NCBI GenBank assembly: GCA_009776955.1
Contig: WRMW01000007.1
Span: 1 to 64,000, forward strand
DNA length: 64,000 nt
Source: Clostridiales bacterium
GTDB taxonomy: Bacteria; Bacillota; Clostridia; Peptostreptococcales; Anaerovoracaceae
Direction of reading: 5' to 3'
In this document: one piece after another, positions 26,636 to 36,704 of the stretch
Position numbering within the stretch: the stretch's first letter is position 1
How the letters are laid out: each line of letters begins with the position of its first letter
Made by a program: the position numbers and the translations under genes
Notes under the pieces: generated by a model
The model's input: the letters and a program-made list of their open reading frames with translations, nothing else
Told to the model about the DNA's origin: nothing
The model's database searches: none

Positions 26636-27034
26636 TTATACACGCCTTCTCTTAGGCGGTCTGCACCCATTATGCGGGATAGGGGTGATGTCCTTTATCA
26701 TTGTGATCTCAAGTCCCGCTGTCTGAAGCGCCCGGATAGCGGCCTCGCGGCCAGAACCCGGTCCTTTGACATAAACCTCTACATTTTTGAGTCCGTGCTC
26801 CATGGCTGCCTTCGCTGCGGCTTCCGAAGCCATCTGAGCCGCAAAAGGCGTCGATTTACGCGACCCCTTGAAGCCCAGCGAACCCGCGCTCGACCAAGAC
26901 AGGGCATTGCCGCTCTGGTCTGTGAGCGTGACGAGCGTGTTGTTGAACGTGGCCTGGATGTGCGCCTGGCCGCGCTCTATATTTTTCCGCTCTTTTCTTT
27001 TTTTCCTTACCGATCCTTTTTTGGCCGTTGCCAT
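26636..27034 (-). CDS. rpsK: 30S ribosomal protein S11
   Basis: 132 residues with the family core [20 protein letters not shown] and C-terminal [18 protein letters not shown], which contacts 16S RNA at the platform. Basic N-terminal segment ([12 protein letters not shown]). Follows rpsM by 20 nt. Confidence 0.97.
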   Translation of the reverse strand: MATAKKGSVRKKRKERKNIERGQAHIQATFNNTLVTLTDQSGNALSWSSAGSLGFKGSRKSTPFAAQMASEAAAKAAMEHGLKNVEVYVKGPGSGREAAIRALQTAGLEITMIKDITPIPHNGCRPPKRRRV

Positions 27035-27054
27035 AGTTTTTTACCCTCCTGAGA

Positions 27055-27429
27055 CTAGTTGCCTTTTTTCTTTCTGCCGACCGTCTTCTTTGGCCCCTTG
27101 CGAGTCCTGGCGTTGGTCTTTGTGTTTTGGCCGCGAACGGGAAGCCCCCTTCTGTGGCGGATGCCGCGATAGCAGCCAATTTCCATCAAACGCTTGATGT
27201 TGAGGCTGACATCTCTCCTGAGGTCGCCTTCCACACTGTAGTCGGAGTCGATGATTTTGCGGATCTTACCGGCATCTTCTTCGGAAAGGTCTTTCCCCCG
27301 AATATCGGGGTCGACGCCCGCCTTTACGAGAATGTCGCTCGCCGTCTTGCGACCTACTCCGTAGATGTGGGTAAGGCCAATCTCAATCCTCTTGTCCCTC
27401 GGTAAGTCTACGCCTGCTATACGTGCCAT
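27055..27429 (-). CDS. rpsM: 30S ribosomal protein S13
   Basis: 124 residues: [20 protein letters not shown] start, helix-two-turn-helix [12 protein letters not shown], then [22 protein letters not shown] and a lysine-rich tail. Head protein of the 30S subunit touching tRNA and the 50S bridge. First gene after rpmJ. Confidence 0.97.
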   Translation of the reverse strand: MARIAGVDLPRDKRIEIGLTHIYGVGRKTASDILVKAGVDPDIRGKDLSEEDAGKIRKIIDSDYSVEGDLRRDVSLNIKRLMEIGCYRGIRHRRGLPVRGQNTKTNARTRKGPKKTVGRKKKGN

Positions 27430-27444
27430 CCTATTCTTTCCTTT

Positions 27445-27558
27445 CTACCCCTGACGCTGCTTGTGCTTGGGGTTCTCGCATATAACCATCACCCTGCCGT
27501 GGCGTTTGATGATCTTGCATTTCTCACAAATCGGTTTTACCGATGCTCTGACTTTCAT
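27445..27558 (-). CDS. rpmJ: 50S ribosomal protein L36
   Basis: Too short for the ORF track. The minus strand encodes [20 protein letters not shown] and continues to [11 protein letters not shown], 37 residues, with the Zn-binding Cys/His set (CEKC, C, H) of the zinc-dependent L36 form. Lies between infA and rpsM as in most Bacillota. Confidence 0.96.
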   Translation of the reverse strand: MKVRASVKPICEKCKIIKRHGRVMVICENPKHKQRQG

Positions 27559-27620
27559 AATGTCACTCCTTCTAAACCCAATCTTTTATTATACTGCTTT
27601 TCCGGCGTTATGCAAGGTTT

Positions 27621-27839
27621 CTACTTGTCGCGCCAGATGATACGGCCTTTTGTGAGGTCGTAAGGCGACAATTCCATCTTGACCTTGTCGCCAGGCAGGA
27701 TGCGGATGAAGTTCATCCTTATCTTGCCTGAGATGTGGGCGTTGACGCGGTGGCCATTGTCGAGTTCGACTACGAACATCGCGTTAGGCTGGGACTCGAT
27801 GACCTTGCCCTCTACCTCTATCACATCTTTCTTTGCCAT
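27621..27839 (-). CDS. infA: Translation initiation factor IF-1
   Basis: 72 residues, the usual size. An OB-fold opening [20 protein letters not shown] and carrying [23 protein letters not shown]. Binds the 30S A site at initiation. Placed after map, before rpmJ. Confidence 0.97.
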   Translation of the reverse strand: MAKKDVIEVEGKVIESQPNAMFVVELDNGHRVNAHISGKIRMNFIRILPGDKVKMELSPYDLTKGRIIWRDK

Positions 27840-27842
27840 ACC

Positions 27843-28613
27843 CTATACGTCCCTTTCATCTCCTTCGTAGAGCGTGATGACAAGCGGCTCGGCGTCTGTC
27901 ACAATCACCGTGTTTTCGTAATGCGCCGCCAACTTGCCGTCTTCCGTTGCAACCGTCCATCCGTCCGAAAGCACCTTCACAGCCGCTACGCCTTCGTTTA
28001 TCATCGGCTCGATTGCAAGCGCCATTCCCTTCGCGAGCATTGGGCCCTTGCCGGGTTCTCCGTAGTTTTTCACCTGTGGGTCCTCGTGCATATGCCTGCC
28101 GATTCCATGGCCTACATAGTCGAGTACCACCGAAAACCCTTCCGCCTCTACATGGGTCTGGATCGCATGGCCAATGTCTGTCAGCCTGTGCCCTGCCCTG
28201 CATACCTTGAGGCTCTCGAAAAAACTTTCCTTCGCGGCTCTTATGAGCCGCTCTGCGGTTTCTGACACCGTACCGACCGCATAGGTTCGCGCCGCATCGC
28301 TTACCCAGCCTTTGTGCGTGATGCCGATGTCCACGGATACGATGTCCCCTTCCTTCAGCACGCGGGCTTCGTCCGGTATCCCATGTACGAGTTCCTCGTT
28401 GACCGAGACGCACGCATTAGCGGGAAAGCCGTTGTAGCCCTTAAATGTCGGCTTCATCCCCTCCGCGAGGATGGCCTCCTCGACGAAGCGGTCGATGTCT
28501 TTCGTTGTGGCACCCGGGCGTACCAGCTTTTCAAGCTCGTACAGGATACGTCCCGTCACTTTTCCGGACTCGGCCATAAGGCCAATCTGCTCGTCCGTCT
28601 TGAGTTTTATCAT
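27843..28613 (-). CDS. map: Methionine aminopeptidase type I
   Basis: Removes initiator methionine. 256 residues. Metal ligands are visible in VSVDIGITHKGWVSDAART (two Asp), GHGIGRHMHEDP (His) and LAIEPM (Glu), with the last Glu in the TVATEDG region. Start overlaps the adk stop by 4 nt; infA follows 3 nt after the stop. Confidence 0.96.
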   Translation of the reverse strand: MIKLKTDEQIGLMAESGKVTGRILYELEKLVRPGATTKDIDRFVEEAILAEGMKPTFKGYNGFPANACVSVNEELVHGIPDEARVLKEGDIVSVDIGITHKGWVSDAARTYAVGTVSETAERLIRAAKESFFESLKVCRAGHRLTDIGHAIQTHVEAEGFSVVLDYVGHGIGRHMHEDPQVKNYGEPGKGPMLAKGMALAIEPMINEGVAAVKVLSDGWTVATEDGKLAAHYENTVIVTDAEPLVITLYEGDERDV

Positions 28614-29260
28614 GCCAATCCCAAAGCTTTGTCTATCTGCCCCTGCAAAACCTCGACGCTCTGCGTGCCGTCAAGTTCTAGCAAGATGCCTTTCTTTGTA
28701 TAGTAGTCGATGAGCGGCTTGGTTTGTGCCTTGTACACATCAAGCCTTTTCTCAACCGTTTTGGGATCGTCGTCCGACCGCTGGATCAGCTCCGCGCCGC
28801 AATGGTCGCATATGCCGTCCTGCAGGGGCTTTCGCCCGTTCATATGGTAGGTGAGCCCGCATGTCGGGCATACCTGCCGGTAAATGATGCGCTCAATAAG
28901 CACCTCTCTGGGGGCGTTCAGGAAGAATACACCTTCCAGCTCCCTGCCTTTTTCCGCAAGGTAGGCGTCCAGCATGTCCGCCTGCACTATGGTGCGTGGA
29001 AAACCGTCCAGCAAATAGCCTTTTTCCACGTCTATTTTTTCAAATATCTGTTTGACCAATTCTACGATTATTTCGTCCGGTACCAACATGCCTATGTTCA
29101 TATAGGCTTTGGCCTCGACTCCAAGCGGCGTTTTCGCTTCAATGTTTTCGCGCAAAGCGTCACCTGTGGAAATAGCAGGTATGCCGTAGGTCCGCGTTAT
29201 CATTGCGGCCTGCGTGCCTTTGCCGGAACCCGGCGGGCCTAGCAACATTACCCTTTTCAT
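28610..29260 (-). CDS. adk: Adenylate kinase, zinc-lid form
   Basis: Balances ATP, ADP and AMP. P-loop GPPGSGKGTQ, AMP-site GFPRT, and a lid with four cysteines (CPTCGLTYHM ... CDHCGAE) that bind zinc, typical of Gram-positive long-form enzymes. 216 residues. Between secY and map as usual. Confidence 0.97.
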   Translation of the reverse strand: MKRVMLLGPPGSGKGTQAAMITRTYGIPAISTGDALRENIEAKTPLGVEAKAYMNIGMLVPDEIIVELVKQIFEKIDVEKGYLLDGFPRTIVQADMLDAYLAEKGRELEGVFFLNAPREVLIERIIYRQVCPTCGLTYHMNGRKPLQDGICDHCGAELIQRSDDDPKTVEKRLDVYKAQTKPLIDYYTKKGILLELDGTQSVEVLQGQIDKALGLA

Positions 29261-29261
29261 T

Positions 29262-30539
29262 CTACAAAAACCCCTTGTAATTGCGCATTACCATCTGGTT
29301 CTCAATCTGTTTCATAAGATCAAGGGCGACGCCGACCGCGATAAGCAACGCCGTGCCGCCAAATGATATCCGCAACTCGGTAACCTGCTGAATCAGATAC
29401 GGCATTGACGCAATCAATGCAAGAAAGACCGCACCGACAAAAGTGATACGCATCATTACATTGTTCAAATACTCTATCGTAGGCCTGCCAGGTCGGATAC
29501 CGGGCACAAAGCCGCCATTCGCCCGCATATTTTCTGCGACGTCTACGGGATTGAAGGTGATGGCTGTGTAGAAGTATGTAAAAAATATGATAAGAATCAC
29601 ATTTATGCTGACATATATCCAGACTCCAGGGCTGCCCGTGGGAGAAAGGTATGTGTTGACAAAATCTTCGAGTGCGCCGCCTGGGAAGAAGTACGTGATG
29701 GTCAGCGGGAACTGCATAAGCGAAAGGCCGAAAATGACGGGGATGACGCCCGCCTGGTTGACCTTGATCGGGATATGCGTGCTTTGACCGCCGTACATCT
29801 TGCGTCCCACGACACGCTTCGCGTACTGCACCGGTATACGACGCTGACCCTGCTGAACCATGATGACGCCAACGACGACTGCAAGCGCAAAGAGGCAGAA
29901 CAGGATGAGCGAGATAACGGAGACAGCGCCCGCACGATAACTGACCAAGGCGCTGTTTATGTCTGCAGGGAAGCGACAGACGATACCCGCAAAGATGATC
30001 ATGCTGATGCCGTTGCCTATGCCGTACTCGTTTATCTGCTCACCGAGCCACATCAGGAAGGCTGTACCCGCCGTCAACGTGAACACTATGACTATAATCA
30101 TGAAAATGTCGCCTGGGTCCTGAAGCGCGTTCCTGAACAGCCCGAACGTGAATCCTACTGCCTGAAGCAAGGCGAGAACGACTGTGAGATAACGCGTGAT
30201 CTGCGTCATCTTCTTGCGCCCTTCGGTGCCTTCTTTCGCAAGGTTTTCGAGATATGGCACCGCTACGGTAAGCAGGTTGATTATAATTGAAGCTGTGATG
30301 TAAGGCGTTATCGAAAGCGCAAATATGGTGAAGTTCTGGAACGCGCCGCCTGAAAACAGGTCGAAGAGCTCAAAAAGCCCCTGCCCCGTGAACGCCTCCG
30401 CAAGGACAGACCTGTCAATGCCCGGCACTGGGATATTCGAGCCAAGCCTGAACACAATAAGCATCAGCAAGGTGAACACTATCTTGCGTCTGATATCGGG
30501 TATCTGCCAGGCTTTGCCCAGTGTTTCAAACATTCCCAT
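29262..30539 (-). CDS. secY: Protein translocase subunit SecY
   Basis: Central channel of the Sec translocon, about ten transmembrane helices in 425 residues. Landmarks: FRLGSNIPVPGID near the N-terminus, the plug region after it, KRVVGRKMYGGQSTHIPIKVN in the long cytoplasmic loop and NPVDVAENMRANGGFVPGIR. Start overlaps the rplO stop as TAATG, so the genes are translationally coupled. Confidence 0.97.
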   Translation of the reverse strand: MGMFETLGKAWQIPDIRRKIVFTLLMLIVFRLGSNIPVPGIDRSVLAEAFTGQGLFELFDLFSGGAFQNFTIFALSITPYITASIIINLLTVAVPYLENLAKEGTEGRKKMTQITRYLTVVLALLQAVGFTFGLFRNALQDPGDIFMIIVIVFTLTAGTAFLMWLGEQINEYGIGNGISMIIFAGIVCRFPADINSALVSYRAGAVSVISLILFCLFALAVVVGVIMVQQGQRRIPVQYAKRVVGRKMYGGQSTHIPIKVNQAGVIPVIFGLSLMQFPLTITYFFPGGALEDFVNTYLSPTGSPGVWIYVSINVILIIFFTYFYTAITFNPVDVAENMRANGGFVPGIRPGRPTIEYLNNVMMRITFVGAVFLALIASMPYLIQQVTELRISFGGTALLIAVGVALDLMKQIENQMVMRNYKGFL

Positions 30540-30979
30540 TATATTACCTCGGCTTTGCCGCCGGCCTTCTCTATAGCTTCAGCGGCGGATTTGCTGAACT
30601 TGTTTGCTTTGACGGTAAGGGTCTTCTCGAGCTTGCCCTCTCCCAGCACCTTCAGTCCGCTGCCTGGCTTTTTAATAAGGCCCTTTTCCGCAAGGTCTTC
30701 GGCCGTGACTTCGGCGCCATCGTCAAAGACGTTAAGGTCGCCGATGTTCACTATCTCCAGCTCTTTGCGCCAGATGTTTGTGAAACCTCTTTTGGGGATA
30801 CGACGATAGAGCGGCATCTGGCCGCCTTCAAAACCGTACTTGGCGCTGCTTCCGGCACGCGAATTCTGCCCGTTCATGCCGCGGCCGGATGTTTTGCCCT
30901 GGCCTGCCGCAATACCGCGCCCCTTGCGTTTGGGGGGGCGTGAAGAACCCGGCACAGCTTTCATTTCATGCAGTTTCAT
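30539..30979 (-). CDS. rplO: 50S ribosomal protein L15
   Basis: 146 residues. Glycine- and arginine-rich N-terminus ([25 protein letters not shown]), [17 protein letters not shown] and the C-terminal globular domain ending GGKAEVI. Overlaps secY by one base. Confidence 0.97.
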   Translation of the reverse strand: MKLHEMKAVPGSSRPPKRKGRGIAAGQGKTSGRGMNGQNSRAGSSAKYGFEGGQMPLYRRIPKRGFTNIWRKELEIVNIGDLNVFDDGAEVTAEDLAEKGLIKKPGSGLKVLGEGKLEKTLTVKANKFSKSAAEAIEKAGGKAEVI

Positions 30980-31006
30980 AATGACTTCCCTCCTGCGTCC
31001 TTAACA

Positions 31007-31186
31007 CTAAGCCTCGCTTACCGTGACGAGATGCGAAACTTTCGCAACCGCCCCGCGCGTCGCCGGCGTGTCGTCAAGCTCCACCGTCTGGTGCATCTTG
31101 CGAAGCCCCAGCGCTTGCACTGTCTTGCGCTGCTTAGGCTGCGCGCCGATGGTGCTTTTCGTAAGTGTGATTTTTATTTTTGCCAT
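31007..31186 (-). CDS. rpmD: 50S ribosomal protein L30
   Basis: Not in the ORF track. The minus strand encodes [20 protein letters not shown], continues [18 protein letters not shown] and ends [10 protein letters not shown]; 59 residues, the normal bacterial L30 length. Lies between rpsE and rplO in the standard spc order. Confidence 0.96.
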   Translation of the reverse strand: MAKIKITLTKSTIGAQPKQRKTVQALGLRKMHQTVELDDTPATRGAVAKVSHLVTVSEA

Positions 31187-31232
31187 AATTCTATTCTCCG
31201 TTCACCAGCGATTTACCGACCTTCTCTTATTG

Positions 31233-31736
31233 CTATCCGAGTATTTCTTCCGGTGTCTTGCCGCGAAGCTTGCATACTTCTTCAATGGTTTTAAGGCCTC
31301 TGAGGCCTTCTATGGCAGCATATGCCATATTGCCCGCGTTGTTTGAGCCTATGGACTTGGCACGCACGTCCTTGAGGCCTGCAAGCTCGAGCACGGTACG
31401 GACGGACGAACCCGCAATAACGCCGCTTCCCTCGCGACCCGGCATCAAAAGCACTTTGCCAGCCCCGAAAACCCCGAGGTTTCTGTGCGGAATGGTTGTG
31501 CCTACCATAGGTACGAAGATAAGGTTTTTCTTCGCATTCTCTATGGCCTTGCGGACGGCCTCGGGAATCTCACGCGCCTTGCCGAGTCCTACGCCTACAT
31601 GGCCTTCCTCATCGCCCACGACGACAGTCACGGAAAAGCGCATATTGCGCCCGCCCTTGACCGTCTTGGCGACTCGCCTTATGTTTACGATGGATTCTTT
31701 CATTTCCATTTTGGATGCGTCGATTGTCTTTTGCAT
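31233..31736 (-). CDS. rpsE: 30S ribosomal protein S5
   Basis: 167 residues with [22 protein letters not shown], the double-stranded-RNA-binding N-terminal domain that holds known spectinomycin-contact positions, and [17 protein letters not shown]. Decoding fidelity protein. Confidence 0.97.
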   Translation of the reverse strand: MQKTIDASKMEMKESIVNIRRVAKTVKGGRNMRFSVTVVVGDEEGHVGVGLGKAREIPEAVRKAIENAKKNLIFVPMVGTTIPHRNLGVFGAGKVLLMPGREGSGVIAGSSVRTVLELAGLKDVRAKSIGSNNAGNMAYAAIEGLRGLKTIEEVCKLRGKTPEEILG

Positions 31737-31751
31737 ATCGTACTTCCTCCG

Positions 31752-32117
31752 TTAAAACTTCAGGCCGGCTTCGCGCGCGCCGTCGGCCAGTTCCTTTACA
31801 CGCCCGTGATAGAGGAATCCGCCTCTGTCAAACGCAACCTCTTCGACGCCCAGCCCGATTGCTGTCTTGGCAATCTTGTCGCCGACGAGCTTCGCGGCCG
31901 CTTTGTTGCCGCCGTATGCCGCCTGCGCTTTTATATCCTTGTCGAGCGTCGAGGCAGCCGCTAACGTCCTGCCGTCTCCGTCGTCGATAAGCTGTGCCGA
32001 GATATTGTTCAGGCTGCGGTAGACGCAGAGCCTCGGCTTGGCCGAAGTTCCCGAAAGGTTTTTCCGGACGCGCTCATGCCGCGCGAGCCGCATATCGTTC
32101 CTGCTTCTTTTTGACAT
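31752..32117 (-). CDS. rplR: 50S ribosomal protein L18
   Basis: 121 residues. Basic N-terminus ([23 protein letters not shown]), ISAQLIDD and the C-terminal [26 protein letters not shown]. Binds 5S rRNA with L5. Confidence 0.97.
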   Translation of the reverse strand: MSKRSRNDMRLARHERVRKNLSGTSAKPRLCVYRSLNNISAQLIDDGDGRTLAAASTLDKDIKAQAAYGGNKAAAKLVGDKIAKTAIGLGVEEVAFDRGGFLYHGRVKELADGAREAGLKF

Positions 32118-32132
32118 CCTTCGCTCCTTTCC

Positions 32133-32678
32133 CTAGGCCTTTGCTCCGGCCTTGCCCTCTTTGCGGCGGATCTTCTCGCCAGAATAGCGGATGCCCTTGC
32201 CCTTGTAAGGCTCCGGCGGCCTCCACGCGCGGATGATGGCTGCATAATTGCCAACGACCGCCTTATTGATGCCTTTGACAAGTATCTCGGTGGCGCTCGG
32301 CACCTCTGTCGTGATCCCTTCGGGATCGGGCAGCTCTATCGGGTGCGAGTAGCCAAGGTTTAGCACCAGCTTGTTTCCCTGCTTGTCGGCCTTGTAACCG
32401 ACGCCTACTATTTCGAGCTTGCGTTCAAACCCGTCGGACACACCCGTTACCATATTTCCGACAAGAGTGCGCGACAGACCGTGCAACGAACGGCTTTGCT
32501 TTTCGTCATCGCTACGCGTCACGTATAGCACGCCGTCTTCGATTTTCATTGTTATTATCGGGGATATCTGCTCGGACAGCTCGCCCTTGGGGCCTTTCAC
32601 CGTCACAAAGTTGTCGTCTCCGATCTTTACTTCTACGCCGGCAGGTATCGTTACCGGAACTTTTCCTATTCTAGACAC
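32133..32678 (-). CDS. rplF: 50S ribosomal protein L6
   Basis: 181 residues with a duplicated fold: [20 protein letters not shown] at the N-terminus, [22 protein letters not shown] in the middle and the C-terminal [24 protein letters not shown]. Located near the GTPase-associated centre. Confidence 0.97.
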   Translation of the reverse strand: MSRIGKVPVTIPAGVEVKIGDDNFVTVKGPKGELSEQISPIITMKIEDGVLYVTRSDDEKQSRSLHGLSRTLVGNMVTGVSDGFERKLEIVGVGYKADKQGNKLVLNLGYSHPIELPDPEGITTEVPSATEILVKGINKAVVGNYAAIIRAWRPPEPYKGKGIRYSGEKIRRKEGKAGAKA

Positions 32679-32690
32679 TCCGTTTCCCTC

Positions 32691-33089
32691 CTACCAAACG
32701 TAACAGATTACTTCGCCGCCGACGCCGATGCGCCGTGCATCCTTATCGCTGACGACGCCTCTGGACGTGGAAATGATTGCTATGCCGAGGCCGCCAAGCA
32801 CACGCGGCACATCGTCCGCCTTCACATACACTTTGAGCCCTGGCTTTGAGATGCGACGGAGCTGGCTTATGACGCGCGTCTTGTTAGGCGCGTATTTCAT
32901 CGCGATCTTGATGACGCCTTGCTTGCCGTCGTCTACGAACTCATAATCCTCGATATACCCTTCCTCTTTGAGGATGGATGCGATGGATTTTTTCATTTTG
33001 GACGCGGGAATCTCGACCGCCTGATGACCGGCGGTATTCGCGTTCCTAATCCTTGTGAGCATATCCGCAACGGGATCTGTCATAGTCAT
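32691..33089 (-). CDS. rpsH: 30S ribosomal protein S8
   Basis: 132 residues; [13 protein letters not shown] opening and C-terminal [27 protein letters not shown] are diagnostic. S8 binds central 16S RNA and in E. coli represses the spc operon. Confidence 0.97.
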   Translation of the reverse strand: MTMTDPVADMLTRIRNANTAGHQAVEIPASKMKKSIASILKEEGYIEDYEFVDDGKQGVIKIAMKYAPNKTRVISQLRRISKPGLKVYVKADDVPRVLGGLGIAIISTSRGVVSDKDARRIGVGGEVICYVW

Positions 33090-33108
33090 GCTGCTTTCCT
33101 CCTCGTTA

Positions 33109-33294
33109 TTACCAACTTGCTTTTCTTACCCCAGGTATCTCGCCCTTGTAAGCGAGTTCCCGGAAACATATTCTGCAAACGCCGTACTTCCTGAGCACTG
33201 AGTGCGGCCTTCCGCAGATACGGCAGCGCGTGTATGCGCGTGTCTTGTATTTCGGTTTGCGGGCCTGCTTTACCTTGAGAGATGTCTTTGCCAT
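33109..33294 (-). CDS. rpsZ: 30S ribosomal protein S14, zinc-binding type Z
   Basis: 61 residues with two CxxC pairs (CRICGRPH and CRICFREL), the short zinc form of S14. Type Z in the spc operon is normal for Bacillota; some genomes carry a second zinc-free copy elsewhere. Confidence 0.96.
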   Translation of the reverse strand: MAKTSLKVKQARKPKYKTRAYTRCRICGRPHSVLRKYGVCRICFRELAYKGEIPGVRKASW

Positions 33295-33303
33295 GTGTCC
33301 CTC

Positions 33304-33846
33304 CTATTTCTCAAACGGCATTCCGAGCAACCGTAAGAGTTCGGCGGCTTCTTCATCCGTTTTTGCCGTAGTCGTAAAAATCACGTTCATTCCCTTGACC
33401 TTGTCTATATTGTCGTAAATGATTTCAGGGAAAATGGACTGCTCCTTCAGGCCGAGGCTGTAATTGCCGCGTCCGTCGAACGAATTTTTTGACACCCCGC
33501 GGAAGTCGCGCACACGAGGCAGGACGATGTTGAAAAACTTGTCCGCAAACACGTACATGTTCTGGCCGCGCAACGTCACCTTGGTGCCGACAGGCATGCC
33601 CGTACGCACTTTGAAGTTCGCAACGGATTTTTTGGCCTTGGTGACGACGGGACGCTGGCCGCTGATAAGCGAAATCTCCTCCACGGCGCCTTCCATAAGC
33701 TTTGCGTTGTCTTTCGCGTCGCCAAGCCCCATGTTGATCGTGATTTTTTCCAGCTTCGGCACTTCCATCGGATTTTTGTACCCAAACTTCTCCATGAGGG
33801 CGCCGAATGCGTCGGTTCTGTACATTTCCAGTAATCTTGCTGTCAT
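33304..33846 (-). CDS. rplE: 50S ribosomal protein L5
   Basis: 180 residues, with [14 protein letters not shown], the P-site tRNA loop region ([21 protein letters not shown]) and [17 protein letters not shown]. Contacts 5S rRNA. Confidence 0.97.
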   Translation of the reverse strand: MTARLLEMYRTDAFGALMEKFGYKNPMEVPKLEKITINMGLGDAKDNAKLMEGAVEEISLISGQRPVVTKAKKSVANFKVRTGMPVGTKVTLRGQNMYVFADKFFNIVLPRVRDFRGVSKNSFDGRGNYSLGLKEQSIFPEIIYDNIDKVKGMNVIFTTTAKTDEEAAELLRLLGMPFEK

Positions 33847-33857
33847 TGCTCCCTCCT

Positions 33858-34163
33858 TTAATCTATTGTTTCTCCGGACTTTTTTGAGTACCGGAGCTTT
33901 TCGCCGTCTTCAACGCGATAGCCGATGCGGGTGCCGGTTCCGGCTTTTGCGTCGTAGTACATAAGGTTCGAAACATCAATGGGGCCTTCTACGTGCTTGA
34001 TATCTGCACGCTCTTTGCGCGTCTGCTTTTGATGCTTCGTCTGGACATTGACGCCCTCAACCAGCGCTTTCCCTTTGGACGGAAACACTTTGAGCACCTG
34101 GCCTCGCTTCCCTTTGTCCTTGCCCGTGATGACAACCACGGGATCGCCTTGTCTTATATGCAT
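33858..34163 (-). CDS. rplX: 50S ribosomal protein L24
   Basis: 101 residues with a KOW motif ([20 protein letters not shown]) and [14 protein letters not shown]. Early assembly protein of the large subunit near the exit tunnel. Confidence 0.97.
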   Translation of the reverse strand: MHIRQGDPVVVITGKDKGKRGQVLKVFPSKGKALVEGVNVQTKHQKQTRKERADIKHVEGPIDVSNLMYYDAKAGTGTRIGYRVEDGEKLRYSKKSGETID

Positions 34164-34172
34164 GGCTCCCTC

Positions 34173-34541
34173 CTAAAGCACTTCCGGCGCGAGCGACACT
34201 ATCTTCATAAAGCTCTTTTCACGGAGCTCGCGGGCTACAGGCCCGAAGATGCGCGTACCTACCGGTGTTTTATCTTCCTTGATGATGACCGCCGCATTCT
34301 GGTCAAACTTCACATATGAGCCGTCGCTCCTGCGCGCGCCTGTCTTGGAGCGCACTATGACAGCCCGCACAACCTCGCTCTTTTTCACAACGCCGCCCGG
34401 CGTCGCGACTTTGACGGTACACACGACTATATCGCCTATATTGGCGTATGCCCGGTTTGTGCCGCCGAGAATACGTATGACCAGGACCTCTTTCGCTCCT
34501 GAGTTGTCCGCGATTCTCAATCGTGATTCGCTTTGTATCAT
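34173..34541 (-). CDS. rplN: 50S ribosomal protein L14
   Basis: 122 residues. [37 protein letters not shown] and [27 protein letters not shown] match the family end to end. Intersubunit bridge protein. Confidence 0.97.
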   Translation of the reverse strand: MIQSESRLRIADNSGAKEVLVIRILGGTNRAYANIGDIVVCTVKVATPGGVVKKSEVVRAVIVRSKTGARRSDGSYVKFDQNAAVIIKEDKTPVGTRIFGPVARELREKSFMKIVSLAPEVL

Positions 34542-34558
34542 TTCCTTCGGACGCCTCC

Positions 34559-35017
34559 TTACTTAGCTCTTTCCACTATTTCGGCGAGACGCCAGCATTT
34601 GTCCTTGGACAGCGGCCTCGTCTCCATGATTCTTACTTTGTCGCCGACGTTGCAGGTGTTTTCCTCGTCGTGCGCCTTGAACTTTTTCGTGCGCTTTACG
34701 GCTTTCCCGTAAAGGGGGTGGCGGACAAAGTCCTCGACCGAAACCGTGATGGTTTTTTGCATTTTGTTGCTGATGACCAAGCCGACGCGGGACTTTCTAT
34801 GGTTGCGTTTTTTTGGCTCGGGCTCAGGCTCGGGCTCAGGTTCGGCGAGGGGTTCGTCCTCGTCGGCCGGCTCTTCCGTCACTTCGGGCTCTTCCGTCGT
34901 TTCGGGCTCTTCCGTCGTTTCGGGCTCTTCCGTCGTTTCGGGCTCTTCCGTCGCTTCGGGCTCTTCCGTCACTTCGGGTTCTTCCGTCACTTCGGCATTT
35001 TTTTCGTTCTCTTGCAC
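34559..35017 (-). CDS. rpsQ: 30S ribosomal protein S17 with a ~70-residue acidic repeat extension
   Basis: The last ~82 residues are a normal S17 ([20 protein letters not shown], then [19 protein letters not shown]). In front lies an extension of repeated TEEPE units ([19 protein letters not shown]) and a PEPEPEPEP run, which nearly doubles the protein to 152 residues. GGGAGG stands 7 nt before the GTG start, while no internal start with a ribosome-binding site exists before the core, so the extension is probably translated. The repeats are also clear as ~15-18-bp DNA repeats. Function of the acidic arm is unknown. Confidence 0.93.
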   Translation of the reverse strand: MQENEKNAEVTEEPEVTEEPEATEEPETTEEPETTEEPETTEEPEVTEEPADEDEPLAEPEPEPEPEPKKRNHRKSRVGLVISNKMQKTITVSVEDFVRHPLYGKAVKRTKKFKAHDEENTCNVGDKVRIMETRPLSKDKCWRLAEIVERAK

Positions 35018-35034
35018 GTTATGTCCTCCCTTCC

Positions 35035-35247
35035 TTAGCCCGTTGCCTGCTCGCGGGCAAGCTCGTTTTCGCGGATTACGGTCTTGATCCGAGCGATATC
35101 GCGCTTGACGTCTCTCATGCGAATCGGGTTTTCGAGCTGGCCGGTTACATGCTGGAAACGCAGATTGAACAGCTCATTTTTCATTTTCTTGAGTTCGCCG
35201 TCGAGCTCCTTGTCCGTGAACTCTCTTATTTTCGTTATTTCTATCAT
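35035..35247 (-). CDS. rpmC: 50S ribosomal protein L29
   Basis: 70 residues, [20 protein letters not shown] then [21 protein letters not shown], the two-helix L29 fold at the exit tunnel. Overlaps rplP by 4 nt. Confidence 0.97.
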   Translation of the reverse strand: MIEITKIREFTDKELDGELKKMKNELFNLRFQHVTGQLENPIRMRDVKRDIARIKTVIRENELAREQATG

Positions 35248-35681
35248 TTCGCCTCACCGTCCTTTTTGATCTCTTCGCCTTTGACGGCAAATTTGGTTTT
35301 GACGGGCAGTTTATGTGACGCCAGACGCATGGCTTCCTTTGCCGCCGCAAAGCTGACACCCTCGATCTCGAACATTACGCGGCCCGGCTTGACGACTGCC
35401 ACCCAAAATTCGGGGGCGCCCTTGCCGGAACCCATGCGGACTTCGGCGGGCTTTTTCGTGACCGGCTTGTGCGGGAATATCTTGATGAAGACCTTGCCGC
35501 CCCTGCGAATTGACCTTGTCATCGCGATACGGGCCGACTCGATCTGATTGGATTTGATCCAGCCGGCTTCCTCGGCGATAAGGCCGTAGGTGCCGTAGGT
35601 TATGCGGTTGCCCCTTGAGGCGACCCCTTTCATGCGTCCTCTGTGGACGCGGCGGCGTTTTACACGTTTTGGCATTAACAT
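35244..35681 (-). CDS. rplP: 50S ribosomal protein L16
   Basis: 145 residues. [19 protein letters not shown] start, [26 protein letters not shown] and [20 protein letters not shown]. Organises the tRNA-binding part of the 50S subunit. Confidence 0.97.
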   Translation of the reverse strand: MLMPKRVKRRRVHRGRMKGVASRGNRITYGTYGLIAEEAGWIKSNQIESARIAMTRSIRRGGKVFIKIFPHKPVTKKPAEVRMGSGKGAPEFWVAVVKPGRVMFEIEGVSFAAAKEAMRLASHKLPVKTKFAVKGEEIKKDGEAK

Positions 35682-35684
35682 AAT

Positions 35685-36692
35685 TTATACTTCTCCTTGT
35701 GTTTCGAGCGTTTCGACCGCCTCTACCACGGGTTCTTCCACGGCCACTGGCGTTTCCTCCACGGGTGGGGGCGCGGGCTCGCGTTCCTTCTTGGGGGCAG
35801 GCGGGCGCTTGCGTGGGTTGATGGCCCTAGGTACCTCCGGGTCTTGCCCGCGACCACGGCCTCTGCCGCCAGGGCCGCCGCCCGGACCTCCAGGGCCTCT
35901 GCCGCCAGGACCGTCCCTGCGGTCACGACGCGGACGGTCGCCGCCTTCGCGATCCCCCCTGTCACGATCACGATCCCTATCACGACGCGGGCCTCTGCGG
36001 TCACCGCGATCGCCGCGGTCCTGACCTGGTCTTTCTTCTGGAATCGGACTCATCAGCCCTTTTTCAAGGCGTTCGCCCTGGTTGATCCATACTTTGATCC
36101 CTATCTTGCCATATTGCGTGTCAGCCTCCGCAACGCCGTAGTCTATGATAGCCCTAAGCGTATGCAACGGCACGTTACCTTCATTGTATTTCTCGCTCCG
36201 TGCAATCTCGGCGCCGCCAAGGCGTCCCGCGACCACGACCTTGATGCCCTTTGCGTTGGCACGCATTGTGCGGCCTATCGCCTGCTTCATGGCCCGCCTG
36301 AACGATATGCGCTTTTCAAGCGCCTGAGCTATGCTCTCTGCAGTAAGCGTGGCATCAAGCTCCGCACGCTTTACTTCTATTATGTTAAGGCGGACGGTCT
36401 TGCCCGTCATCTGCTCAAGCGCCTTGCGTATCACGTCTACGCCGGAACCGTCACGACCGATGATGATGCCAGGTTTGTCGGTCATAACAGAAACCTTGAT
36501 CTGGTTGTCCGCTGCGCGCTCGATGACTATCTTGCTGATGCCCGCCGCATAAAGCTTGCGCTTGACGTATTCCCTTATCTGGTTGTCTTCGACCAGATAG
36601 TTCGCGAAATTCTTTTTGTCGGCATACCATTTGGAATTCCAATCACTTATGATACCGACCCTAAACCCGTTTGGGCTTACTTTCTGACCCAT
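35685..36692 (-). CDS. rpsC: 30S ribosomal protein S3 with a ~115-residue low-complexity tail
   Basis: Residues 1-~220 are standard S3: [14 protein letters not shown], a KH domain with [19 protein letters not shown], and [17 protein letters not shown]. After about residue 220 the chain continues with RG/RD-rich sequence ([14 protein letters not shown]), a Gly-Pro-Arg run ([18 protein letters not shown]) and a Pro/Glu/Val end ([17 protein letters not shown]). The core forms the mRNA entry site; the tail would point outward there. The tail is unusual for S3 and reads in frame to a normal stop. Confidence 0.95.
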   Translation of the reverse strand: MGQKVSPNGFRVGIISDWNSKWYADKKNFANYLVEDNQIREYVKRKLYAAGISKIVIERAADNQIKVSVMTDKPGIIIGRDGSGVDVIRKALEQMTGKTVRLNIIEVKRAELDATLTAESIAQALEKRISFRRAMKQAIGRTMRANAKGIKVVVAGRLGGAEIARSEKYNEGNVPLHTLRAIIDYGVAEADTQYGKIGIKVWINQGERLEKGLMSPIPEERPGQDRGDRGDRRGPRRDRDRDRDRGDREGGDRPRRDRRDGPGGRGPGGPGGGPGGRGRGRGQDPEVPRAINPRKRPPAPKKEREPAPPPVEETPVAVEEPVVEAVETLETQGEV

Positions 36693-36704
36693 GCGCGGAA
36701 CCTC

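Noticed and set aside
34850-35000. Short direct repeats as a CRISPR-like array
   Set aside because: They encode the TEEPE repeats of S17 in frame, with no unique spacers.
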